From Proteiniphilum sp. UBA1403 (GTDB lineage: Bacteria; Bacteroidota; Bacteroidia; Bacteroidales; Dysgonomonadaceae): a stretch of 49,901 nt of DNA. The position numbers and the translations under genes were made by a program. Within the stretch, counting starts at the first letter, position 1, and each line of letters starts with the position of its first letter. Under the pieces are notes generated by a model that was given only the letters and a program-made list of their open reading frames with translations, had not been told where the DNA came from and searched no databases. The DNA lies in NCBI GenBank assembly GCA_002305715.1, contig DBQD01000014.1:78314-128214 (forward strand), read 5' to 3'. Below, in pieces: positions 16,366-25,012 of this stretch.

Positions 16366-18939
16366 CTAAATCCATCGGACATATGCAAAGTCCATACGGT
16401 GGGGTAAATCATGGTTGACGGGATACACTCGCAAACCGTACTGGTGACTCCCCGGATCGTTTAACGCTTTACGTGTCTCAAAATAGAGCAGAGAGCCTTC
16501 GGTCTTTACCAAATCAAATTGATACGATTCAACAAACACCGGTTGTTGATCGGGCGGAACCAAATCTACCACCACACATTCAACGGCAAGGTCACACTCC
16601 AAATCTTTACGATCAATAACTATACTTCCGTATACTTCTTTGTTGGAAGAATTGTAATCCATCATCTGGTTGGGATTGAATTCTAATTTCACAACTTCGA
16701 AGTGATCCCATTTAGAGGCTGTTTCCTCTTTCCATCGTACAATCTCTTTTGCTTTCGCATAGTTATTTTCATGCAATAGTGTTGAACGTTTGGCCAACTT
16801 GTTATAGAACCTGTCAAAGTAATCGTCCATCATCCGTTTCGTTGTGTAGTGTGGTGCAATCTCGGCCATCGACTTCTTTATGTATTGCACCCACTCAACC
16901 GAGTAACCGTTGCTATTACGGGCATAGTAAAGAGGGATGATTTCATTCTCAAGCATTGAATAAATAGTGGATGCGTCTAACTCATCCTGATACGTCTGAT
17001 TATCATATGTACTCTTGTCGGTCAAGGCCCAACCTGCCCCTTCACGGTATCCTTCATACCACCATCCGTCAAGTACAGAGAGATTTAAGACTCCGTTCAT
17101 TTCAGCCTTCTCTCCAGAGGTGCCTGATGCTTCTTGTGCACGGGTAGGTGTGTTTAACCAGATATCTACACCCGATACAAGTCGCTTAGCAAGCCTCATA
17201 TCGTAGTTCTCTAGGAAAATGATCTTTCCAAGGAATTCGGGACGGCGGGAGATCTCCACAATTTGTTTGATTAATCCTTGACCTCCGCCATCAGCAGGGT
17301 GAGCCTTACCTGCAAAGATGAACTGTACTGGTTTATGGGGGTTGTTTACGATGCGAGAAAGTCTGTCCAAATCAGAGAAGAGGAGATGCGCACGCTTATA
17401 CGTTGCAAACCTTCTGGAGAATCCAATCAACAAAGCATTTGGATTTACCTCTTCCAACATCGTTACAATTCGCGATGGATCGGCTTGGTTCTTTAACCAA
17501 CCATCAGTAAATTCAACTTTGATGTAATCGACCAGCTTCTTCTTCAAATGCATTCGTAGCTCCCACAACTCATCGTCTCTCACATCGTAGATACGTTTCC
17601 AGATTTCTGTGTTCGACTGGTCTTTGTAGAAGTTATCTCCAAAGAATTTCTCGTATAAAGCTTTTACTGATGATGTGGCCCAGCTCGGAAGGTGCACTCC
17701 ATTGGTAACGTAACCTACATGCAGCTCTTCGGGGAAATATCCTTTCCAAACTGGTTGAAACATCTTCTGTGAAACCATACCGTGAAGCTTGCTCACGCCA
17801 TTTGCTTCTTGTGCGGTATTGAGTGCGAACACACTCATAGAGAATTTTTCGTGTGTGCCTGGATTGGCTCGTCCCATATCCATAAACAACTGCCAAGGTA
17901 TTCCCATGTTCTCAATAAAGGGAACCATGTATTTTGCAATAAGTGGCTCATCGAAGTAGTCATGACCCGCAGGAACAGGAGTGTGTACCGTGTAGAGTGA
18001 CGAAGCACGTACCACCTCAAGCGCTTCCCGGAAGGAAAGGTTTTCCTCCTTAATATAGTCGTGCAGTCGTTGCAAATTGATGAATGCTGCATGACCCTCA
18101 TTCATGTGATATACATCTTTCTTGATGCCCAGCTTCTTGAGAAGTAGAATTCCTCCAATCCCTAATAAAAACTCCTGCTTCATGCGGTTTTCCCAGTCAC
18201 CCCCATAAAGTAAGTGGGTGATTGAACGGTCGTATTCACTGTTCTTCTCAATATCGGTATCCATTAAGTAGAGATTGATACGTCCAACTGCTACCTTCCA
18301 GATGTTCGAATATATCGTTCTGTCGTGAAAAGGCACTTCTAAAATCATGGGACTACCATCCTCATTTAGCACCTGTGTAATTGGGAGACTCCCAAAATTC
18401 TGTGCTTCATATTTGGCAATTTGCTGACCATCAACAGAGAGTGCCTGGGTGAAGTATCCGTAGCGGTATAGAAATCCAACTGCAGTCATATCTACATTGC
18501 TGTCACTTGCCTCTTTGAGATAGTCACCTGCAAGTATACCAAGACCTCCAGAGTATATTTTTAATACGTGTGTAAGTCCGTACTCCATGCTAAAATATGC
18601 AACACTAGGCCGTTCTCTGTTGTGTGGAATGGACATGTAGTGCTTGTATTTTTCGTATACAGACTGTACACGATTCATCAAATCGGTATTATTTACGATC
18701 TTTTCGGTGATATCTGATTGTAGATTTTGTAACATCAGCACCGGATTTTTTTCACTCTTCTCCCACTCTTCAGGATCTAGCGTTTCGAAGATGTCCTTCG
18801 CTTCCTCGTCCCATACCCACCATAAGTTATGGCTAATTTCTTCCAAAGGTTGTAACTGGGCCGGTAGTGCCGCATGTACATGTATATCTTTCCAAATGGG
18901 TGGATTGGAGTAACTCGTTTTAATGACCATATTGTTCAA
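16366..18939 (-). CDS. glgP: Alpha-glucan phosphorylase (short GlgP/MalP type)
   Basis: An 857-residue GT35 phosphorylase that releases glucose 1-phosphate from glycogen or maltodextrins. The N-terminal DUF3417-like region (residues about 15-110, including HNLWWVWDEEA) marks the bacterial/archaeal alpha-glucan phosphorylase branch rather than the E. coli type. The pyridoxal-phosphate segment EASGTSGEKAEMNG places the cofactor lysine at Lys611. Other family segments are FSMEYGL, VYHMNEGHAAF and FIFAGKAHPAD. Start codons at 18939 and 18930 (MNNMVIK or MVIK) are both possible. It follows the glycogen synthase gene by 97 bases on the same strand, giving a synthesis/breakdown pair. No branching enzyme or ADP-glucose pyrophosphorylase lies nearby. 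Confidence 0.95.
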   Translation of the reverse strand: MNNMVIKTSYSNPPIWKDIHVHAALPAQLQPLEEISHNLWWVWDEEAKDIFETLDPEEWEKSEKNPVLMLQNLQSDITEKIVNNTDLMNRVQSVYEKYKHYMSIPHNRERPSVAYFSMEYGLTHVLKIYSGGLGILAGDYLKEASDSNVDMTAVGFLYRYGYFTQALSVDGQQIAKYEAQNFGSLPITQVLNEDGSPMILEVPFHDRTIYSNIWKVAVGRINLYLMDTDIEKNSEYDRSITHLLYGGDWENRMKQEFLLGIGGILLLKKLGIKKDVYHMNEGHAAFINLQRLHDYIKEENLSFREALEVVRASSLYTVHTPVPAGHDYFDEPLIAKYMVPFIENMGIPWQLFMDMGRANPGTHEKFSMSVFALNTAQEANGVSKLHGMVSQKMFQPVWKGYFPEELHVGYVTNGVHLPSWATSSVKALYEKFFGDNFYKDQSNTEIWKRIYDVRDDELWELRMHLKKKLVDYIKVEFTDGWLKNQADPSRIVTMLEEVNPNALLIGFSRRFATYKRAHLLFSDLDRLSRIVNNPHKPVQFIFAGKAHPADGGGQGLIKQIVEISRRPEFLGKIIFLENYDMRLAKRLVSGVDIWLNTPTRAQEASGTSGEKAEMNGVLNLSVLDGWWYEGYREGAGWALTDKSTYDNQTYQDELDASTIYSMLENEIIPLYYARNSNGYSVEWVQYIKKSMAEIAPHYTTKRMMDDYFDRFYNKLAKRSTLLHENNYAKAKEIVRWKEETASKWDHFEVVKLEFNPNQMMDYNSSNKEVYGSIVIDRKDLECDLAVECVVVDLVPPDQQPVFVESYQFDLVKTEGSLLYFETRKALNDPGSHQYGLRVYPVNHDLPHRMDFAYVRWI

Positions 18940-19036
18940 TTTGATTTTTATTATTGATGTCGATAACGCCTAAAAACAATGTTTATTTTATTGATGCAGT
19001 GAGATTAATACTCACAATAAAAAAAATATAACAATT

Positions 19037-20728
19037 CTAATCAGCTTTAAGTTTATGCTGTTTTGATAATCTGATGAAAGAGTTGTGCAGTGCTTTGCGA
19101 TATGCATCCTGATAGAATGAGATAAAATGAGACCAATCGGCACGATCTGATAACCGTGTGGCTGCTTCTTTTAATTGTATAATTTGCTCTTCACACATTG
19201 TGGTGAACTTCTGAATTGTTGATGCAATTTGCTCCGCAACTGCTGCCTGATTGTGGTCATTCCGATAGATCACCTCCACTCCGTCTTCCAATCCTTTATG
19301 ATCAGCCGTGTTTATCCATGATCCAAATCCTGAAAGGGAGGTTGTTATGGTGGGAATTGCAAATGCAACACTCTCATGTGGTGTATACCCCCAAGGTTCA
19401 TAGTAGGATGGAAAAACTGTGAGATCGAACCCAATCAGCAAATCGTAATAAGGAAGATTGAAAATACCATCATCCCCGTTTAGATAAGAAGGTGCGAAAA
19501 TAATTTTTACTCTTTTATCTTTCGAGTTGTTAAAGCCCAATTGTTGGAGTTTTTGCATGACCATGTCGTGCTGTGGTTCTACAAGATCGTGGGTAAGGAA
19601 AGGTGAACCAGCAAAAGTTTCATCTGTCAACTTTGGAGCCTTTTTTGTTAACAATTCCTGTAAATCTTTACGTGGACCGCGAATCCAACCGGGAACCATA
19701 ATGAAAGCAATCACATCTTTAGTCAATTCTGGCTTTGCGCTTAATTGTTGCATGGCTTCGATGAATACATCGATTCCCTTGTTCTTGTATTCATAGCGAC
19801 CACTTATACCAATTAATACAGTATCTTGTTGGAGTGCATAACCAACGGTTTTCTCAGCTATAGTTAGCAACAACTTGCGAGCTTTCTGTTGCTGATGCTT
19901 GTAAGCTTTACCTTTCGGTATAAAATTTTTTTCAAAACCATTGGGTGTGACGACTTCTGGTTGTCGCTCCAGAAACTGCTGGCATTCACGAGCTGTTATT
20001 TCGCTCACTGTGGTGAAACAGTCTACATTGCGGGCGGCTGCTTTCTCAATGGAGTGCTTGGCGACCATGTTCAACTGACGTGCCATTTGATCGCCATTAT
20101 ATTCATTCAAATGATCGTAAAGGGGTAAATTGTTACCTGCAATAGAACGTCCGATAGATGTGGCGTGTGTGGTAAACAGTGTCGCAATTTTAGGGACGTG
20201 CTTTTTAATATAGAGAGCTCCTGCACCCAACATCCACTCATTAAAGTGAGCAACCACATTATCTGATTCCAATTGATGAAAACGGTAAAAACTCTCAATC
20301 AGCACCCCTGTCGCATATGCGAATTGGGTTGATTCGTAATAATCACCGTAAGCTAACAGAGAGTCTACTCCATAATCGGACCACATGCTAGAGAATATCT
20401 CATTTTGAATTTTCTGAAACTGATGATACTTTACCAGAAAAACAATAGGTTTACCTGGGGCATTCCATCGACCAATTCTAACTTCCAGTTGCTGACTTTG
20501 ATATGCATACTCGCGCCATGAGGTGTAGAGGTTGTGATCTTCCTCAAACCAAGTGCTCTCTGAATCGTTCCAAATATCGGGACCTATAAAAAAAACACGG
20601 TCGTTATATAACTTTTGGAGTGAATGGGCACGGGTAGAGAGAACGGTGTAAATGCCACCTACTTTATTGCATACTTCCCAACTAGCTTCGAAGATGTAGG
20701 AGGGGGTATACCTGGAATCTATTTCCAT
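19037..20728 (-). CDS. Glycogen synthase, GT3 (eukaryote-like) type
   Basis: A 563-residue glycosyltransferase that elongates alpha-1,4-glucan. The N-terminal WEVCNKVGGIYTVLSTRA motif is that of GT3 (animal and fungal type) glycogen synthases, not the KTGGL motif of bacterial GT5 GlgA. The HFNEWMLGAGALYIKK segment and the catalytic E-x7-E pair (Glu444 and Glu452 in EPWGYTPHE) agree. GT3 enzymes usually take UDP-glucose, so the donor here is probably UDP-glucose; this is inferred from the family. It is divergent from mfd, with 97 bases between the start codons, and upstream of glgP. Many databases label such proteins glycogen/starch synthase or GlgA. Confidence 0.9.
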   Translation of the reverse strand: MEIDSRYTPSYIFEASWEVCNKVGGIYTVLSTRAHSLQKLYNDRVFFIGPDIWNDSESTWFEEDHNLYTSWREYAYQSQQLEVRIGRWNAPGKPIVFLVKYHQFQKIQNEIFSSMWSDYGVDSLLAYGDYYESTQFAYATGVLIESFYRFHQLESDNVVAHFNEWMLGAGALYIKKHVPKIATLFTTHATSIGRSIAGNNLPLYDHLNEYNGDQMARQLNMVAKHSIEKAAARNVDCFTTVSEITARECQQFLERQPEVVTPNGFEKNFIPKGKAYKHQQQKARKLLLTIAEKTVGYALQQDTVLIGISGRYEYKNKGIDVFIEAMQQLSAKPELTKDVIAFIMVPGWIRGPRKDLQELLTKKAPKLTDETFAGSPFLTHDLVEPQHDMVMQKLQQLGFNNSKDKRVKIIFAPSYLNGDDGIFNLPYYDLLIGFDLTVFPSYYEPWGYTPHESVAFAIPTITTSLSGFGSWINTADHKGLEDGVEVIYRNDHNQAAVAEQIASTIQKFTTMCEEQIIQLKEAATRLSDRADWSHFISFYQDAYRKALHNSFIRLSKQHKLKAD

Positions 20729-20756
20729 AAATATTTAATTACTTTCACAGAAGACA

Positions 20757-20764
20757 CAAAGGTA
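20757..20764 (-). promoter_or_regulatory. -7 box of the glycogen synthase gene
   Basis: The minus strand reads TACCTTTG (20764-20757), an exact TAnnTTTG match 28 bases before the start codon. No clear TTG is found at the -33 position. It faces away from an identical box serving mfd. Confidence 0.65.
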
Positions 20765-20781
20765 ATAAAAATTCAGCTAAC

Positions 20782-20812
20782 TTGAGAGTTAACGGAAAGT
20801 TGATTACCTTTG
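20782..20812 (+). promoter_or_regulatory. Promoter of mfd
   Basis: TTG at 20782-20784, a 20-base spacer, then TACCTTTG at 20805-20812: a full Bacteroidota -33/-7 promoter. The start codon follows 13 bases later, so the mRNA is almost leaderless. Its -33 region overlaps the -33 region of the divergent glycogen synthase promoter. Confidence 0.78.
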
Positions 20813-20825
20813 TACTTTCATCTGA

Positions 20826-23800
20826 ATGATTGAAACTATAGACATTACACAATTACAACAGCGGGTGGAACAACACCCCAATGTGGCTGCAGCAGGCTCT
20901 TTACTGGAAAAAGTTCATGTTTTATCAGTAACGGGTTTGTCCGGATCCTCATGTGCCATGTTCTCTGTGGGGTTGTTCCATAAATTACCTCGACACTATC
21001 TTTACATCCTCAATGATGCAGAAACAGCTGGTTATTTCTATCACGATATTACCCAAATCATGGGTTCACAAGGGGTTCTCTTTTTTCCGTCAGCATACAA
21101 AAAAGCAGCAAAATATGGGCAACTTGATGCAGCTAACGAGGTACTTCGTACCGAGACATTGAGTAGACTCCACAGTGAAGATACTCCGTTTATTATTGTA
21201 AGTTATCCCGATGCATTGACTGAAAAAACTATATCCAAAGAGCAACTCCAAGATAACACACTGCAGGTAAACGTAAGAGAGCAACTTGATGCCACATTTG
21301 TGAGTGAGGTGCTTGATAGTTATGGGTTTCAATTTGTGGATTACGTCTATGAGCCAGGGCAATATGCCGTAAGGGGAAGTATACTTGATGTGTTTTCATT
21401 CTCTGCAGAGTATCCATATCGCATAGACTTCTTTGGTGATGAAGTGGAAACGATCCGTAACTTCGATCTTGAAACACAACTTTCGAAGGTGAAATTCAAC
21501 TCGATTCGTATTGTCCCTGCATTCGAACGAAATGATATGAAGGAGGCATCGCTTTTCAATTCACTTCCTCCAACAGCAATCATTGGTTTGGAAGATATAC
21601 GCTGGATAAGCAGTCGGGTGGAGTCACTTAATCAGGACGAGTTACATATCGATCCTAAAAATGTGGAGTTTGTAAAACCTCATTTCCTTTCGAAAGATGA
21701 ATTCTTGCAAAACATAGCATCATTCAAACAGGTTAGATTTGATTCAAAAATGCTGGATACACCCGATGCCGTAATCCACTATCAAACATCCATGCAACCA
21801 CTCTATCACAAGAATTTTGACTTGTTGAGTGAATCACTACATCGCTTTCTAGATGATGGATATTCTCTTTATATTCTGAGTGACAGCGAAAAACAACAGA
21901 AACGACTTTATCATATATTTGAGGATCGTAATGACCACATCGATTTCACTCCGGTTAGCAAAACTTTGCACGAGGGATTTACCGATGAGACTCTTAAAAT
22001 CTGTTGTTTTACCGATCACCAGATTTTCGACCGCTTCCATAAATATAGTTTGAAATCCGACAGAGCGCGTTCAGGAAAGATTGCACTCACTCTCAAGGAA
22101 CTGAATCAGTTGCAGCCAGGTGATTTTGTAGTACATATGGATCATGGAGTGGGAAGGTTTGCGGGGTTGGTGCGTTTGCGTATTGGCGATAAGGTACAGG
22201 AAGTAATCAAACTAACCTATCTAAATAACGATGCTGTTTTTGTTTCGATTCATGCTCTGCATAAAGTATCGAAATATAAAGGTCGTGAAGGAGAGGTTCC
22301 ACAGTTGAACAAATTGGGTTCAGGAGCTTGGGAAAGGGTAAAGGAGCGAACCAAAGCGAAGATTAAAGACATCGCCCGTGACCTAATTAAACTCTATGCC
22401 CAAAGACAGCAAGAGAAAGGTTTTGCTTATTCTAAGGATAGTTATCTGCAAACAGAGTTGGAGGCATCTTTCATGTATGAGGATACACCCGATCAAATAA
22501 AAGCCACTCGTGATGTAAAAACCGACATGCAAAGTGATCGTCCTATGGACAGATTAATCTGTGGAGACGTAGGATTCGGAAAAACGGAGATAGCTGTTCG
22601 AGCGGCATTTAAGGCAGCAACAGATGGTAAACAAACAGCTGTTTTGGTGCCAACTACTGTTCTGGCTACCCAGCATTACCACACATTTAGAGATCGTCTG
22701 GCTAATTTTCCTGTAAAGGTGGATTACTTGAGCCGTGCACGCACTGCAAAGGAACAGAAGGAGATTCTCAATAATCTTAAAGAGGGGAAAATAGATATCC
22801 TTATTGGTACACACCGTTTGGTGGGAAAAGATGTGGTTTTCAAGGATCTGGGTTTGCTCATAATTGATGAGGAACAGAAATTTGGAGTTTCTGTCAAGGA
22901 AAAGTTGAAACAGATTAAAGTCAATGTGGATACTCTTACAATGACAGCCACACCAATTCCTCGTACTCTGCAATTCTCGTTAATGGGGTCACGTGATCTT
23001 TCCACAATTAGTACACCACCACCCAACCGATATCCGGTACAGACTGAGGTACATACCTTCGATATGGAGATCATTCGTGATGCTGTAAATTTCGAAGTCA
23101 GTCGCAACGGGCAGGTTTTTATAGTAAATAACCGTATCCAGAATATATATGAGCTAGAAGTATTAATTAAACGTGAAATACCGGATATACGTATCGCCGT
23201 TGGACATGGACAGATGGATCCGAAAAAGTTGGAGCAAATAATTGCTGATTTCATGAATCACGAACAAGATGTGCTGATTGCAACAACCATCATTGAATCC
23301 GGTATTGATATGCCCAATGTCAATACCATCATTGTGATTGACGCACAAAACTTTGGATTAAGCGACCTTCATCAATTGCGCGGTAGGGTAGGGAGAAGCA
23401 ACCGGAAAGCATTCTGTTATTTATTGGCTCCCCCTTTATATACACTTAGTAGCGACTCGCGCCGCCGTCTGCAGGCTATTGAGAACTTTGCAGAACTGGG
23501 TAGTGGTATTCATATTGCGATGCAGGACCTTGATATTCGTGGTGCTGGGAACTTGTTGGGAGCTGAACAGAGTGGTTTCATAGCCGATTTAGGTTATGAA
23601 ACATATCGTAAGATTCTTACCGAAGCTGTGCAGGAACTTAGAAAAGATGAGTTTGCTGATCTCTATAGAGAACAGGAAGAAGAGAAAGCTCGAGAAGAGG
23701 ATTTTGTGAGCGAGGTATTGGTAGAGAGCGACTTGGAACTGATGTTTCCTGTGCTGTATATCCCCAATGATGCAGAACGTGTGGGTATCTATCGAGAGTT

Positions 23801-24173
23801 GGATAATATGGAGACAGAAACTGAAATTCTGGATTTCACAAAACGTTTGGAAGATCGCTTCGGGAAAATACCACCCCAAGGAAAAGAACTTATACGTATT
23901 GTTCGATTACGCCGTCTTGCCAAATCGTTGGGGATAGAAAAGATTGTCCTAAAAAATGAACAGATGATCCTCAATCTAATTTCAGACACAAATTCGCCTT
24001 ACTATAACTCTCCTGCATTTGATAAATTGTTATGGTTCGTTCAAAAACATGCCCGCCAATGTCGCCTGCGAGAAGTAGGAAACAAGCGTTCTGTACTCAT
24101 TCAAAACATTCAGACTGTTGAGTCAGCGGTGGCTACATTGGAGGAAATGCTAGCGGCAAACATGACAACCTAA
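20826..24173 (+). CDS. mfd: Transcription-repair coupling factor Mfd
   Basis: A 1115-residue SF2 translocase that removes RNA polymerase stalled at DNA lesions and recruits UvrA. In order: UvrB-homology region (residues about 20-330, including GSILDVFSFSAEYPYRIDFFG), RNA-polymerase-interacting CarD-like domain (about 425-500, GDFVVHMDHGVGRFAGL), RecA-like translocase domains with Walker A GDVGFGKT (Lys586) and DEEQ at 681-684, the TRG-type segment RGRVGRSNRKAFCYL, and a C-terminal TRCF domain (about 960-1060). The length is usual for the family. Its stop codon overlaps that of the convergent cysE gene. Confidence 0.97.
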   Translation: MIETIDITQLQQRVEQHPNVAAAGSLLEKVHVLSVTGLSGSSCAMFSVGLFHKLPRHYLYILNDAETAGYFYHDITQIMGSQGVLFFPSAYKKAAKYGQLDAANEVLRTETLSRLHSEDTPFIIVSYPDALTEKTISKEQLQDNTLQVNVREQLDATFVSEVLDSYGFQFVDYVYEPGQYAVRGSILDVFSFSAEYPYRIDFFGDEVETIRNFDLETQLSKVKFNSIRIVPAFERNDMKEASLFNSLPPTAIIGLEDIRWISSRVESLNQDELHIDPKNVEFVKPHFLSKDEFLQNIASFKQVRFDSKMLDTPDAVIHYQTSMQPLYHKNFDLLSESLHRFLDDGYSLYILSDSEKQQKRLYHIFEDRNDHIDFTPVSKTLHEGFTDETLKICCFTDHQIFDRFHKYSLKSDRARSGKIALTLKELNQLQPGDFVVHMDHGVGRFAGLVRLRIGDKVQEVIKLTYLNNDAVFVSIHALHKVSKYKGREGEVPQLNKLGSGAWERVKERTKAKIKDIARDLIKLYAQRQQEKGFAYSKDSYLQTELEASFMYEDTPDQIKATRDVKTDMQSDRPMDRLICGDVGFGKTEIAVRAAFKAATDGKQTAVLVPTTVLATQHYHTFRDRLANFPVKVDYLSRARTAKEQKEILNNLKEGKIDILIGTHRLVGKDVVFKDLGLLIIDEEQKFGVSVKEKLKQIKVNVDTLTMTATPIPRTLQFSLMGSRDLSTISTPPPNRYPVQTEVHTFDMEIIRDAVNFEVSRNGQVFIVNNRIQNIYELEVLIKREIPDIRIAVGHGQMDPKKLEQIIADFMNHEQDVLIATTIIESGIDMPNVNTIIVIDAQNFGLSDLHQLRGRVGRSNRKAFCYLLAPPLYTLSSDSRRRLQAIENFAELGSGIHIAMQDLDIRGAGNLLGAEQSGFIADLGYETYRKILTEAVQELRKDEFADLYREQEEEKAREEDFVSEVLVESDLELMFPVLYIPNDAERVGIYRELDNMETETEILDFTKRLEDRFGKIPPQGKELIRIVRLRRLAKSLGIEKIVLKNEQMILNLISDTNSPYYNSPAFDKLLWFVQKHARQCRLREVGNKRSVLIQNIQTVESAVATLEEMLAANMTT

Positions 24174-24991
24174 ATCACGAAGTCGTACGGTCCGCTAAAA
24201 TCTTTTCCAGATCTAATTTTTACATCTACAGTGTTAGTTACCAAAGAGTAGGGGATCACACTACGAGTGAGCCAAGCTCCTCCTCCAATGGTCGAGTCAT
24301 GCCCAATAACGGTTGAACCACCCAATATGGTGGCATTGGCATAAATCACCACATTATCTTCTACTGTGGGGTGTCGTTTTACATCCGAAAGTTTTTTCTC
24401 AACATAAAGTGCTCCGAGTGTCACACCTTGGTATATTTTTACATTATTCCCGATTTCTGCTGTCTCTCCAATCACGATACCTGTACCATGATCCATAAAC
24501 AGATTCTTCCCCACTTTGGCAGCAGGGTGGATGTCGATTCCTACTTTCGAATGGGCATACTCTGAAAAAAGGCGAGAGATAAGTGGCAGTCCCAATAAAT
24601 AGAGTTCATGGGCAATACGATGTACGCAAAGAGCAAAGAAACCGGGGTATGTGATAATCACCTCCTCTAATGTTTTTGCCGCTGGATCGAACTTCAAATA
24701 GCAAGCTGCATCCTCGTATAATCGTTGCTGAATTGAGGGTAATAATTGAAAAAAAGCTTCTGTTTTTTTATCTGCAGCTTCTAAATTGTGTAAACTGCTA
24801 ATGTTGGAATGTAGTTTTTCTGCTGCGTCTAACAATTCTGACTGTACTTCATGGGAGTCTGGGCAATTGCAAATGGGGAACATCAAAGAGACAAGCGTCT
24901 CGATAACTTTCTCTAGTTCGCATTTATTAATTGGTATATCAATTGATTTGGGACGAAATTGTTCTATTATTTTATATGTCTTTTCTGTCAT
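24170..24991 (-). CDS. cysE: Serine O-acetyltransferase (CysE/EpsC type)
   Basis: A 273-residue enzyme that makes O-acetylserine from serine and acetyl-CoA, the committed step of cysteine synthesis. An N-terminal helical domain (residues about 1-140) precedes a left-handed beta-helix of hexapeptide repeats (about 148-235). His168 in MDHGTGIVIGETAEIG matches the catalytic histidine region, and the GALYVEKK and DVKRHPTVEDNV segments are family features. The C-terminus ends in YDFVI; a terminal isoleucine is the residue used for docking to cysteine synthase in the family. It follows the DUF4954 gene by 21 bases, so the two are probably cotranscribed, and it overlaps the end of mfd by four bases tail to tail. 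Confidence 0.93.
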   Translation of the reverse strand: MTEKTYKIIEQFRPKSIDIPINKCELEKVIETLVSLMFPICNCPDSHEVQSELLDAAEKLHSNISSLHNLEAADKKTEAFFQLLPSIQQRLYEDAACYLKFDPAAKTLEEVIITYPGFFALCVHRIAHELYLLGLPLISRLFSEYAHSKVGIDIHPAAKVGKNLFMDHGTGIVIGETAEIGNNVKIYQGVTLGALYVEKKLSDVKRHPTVEDNVVIYANATILGGSTVIGHDSTIGGGAWLTRSVIPYSLVTNTVDVKIRSGKDFSGPYDFVI

Positions 24992-25012
24992 AATTTAAAA
25001 AAAAAATCAAGA

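Noticed and set aside
22554..23254. Long leftward open frames (139 and 176 codons) inside mfd
   Set aside because: They are antisense to the helicase motifs of mfd and show no family features.
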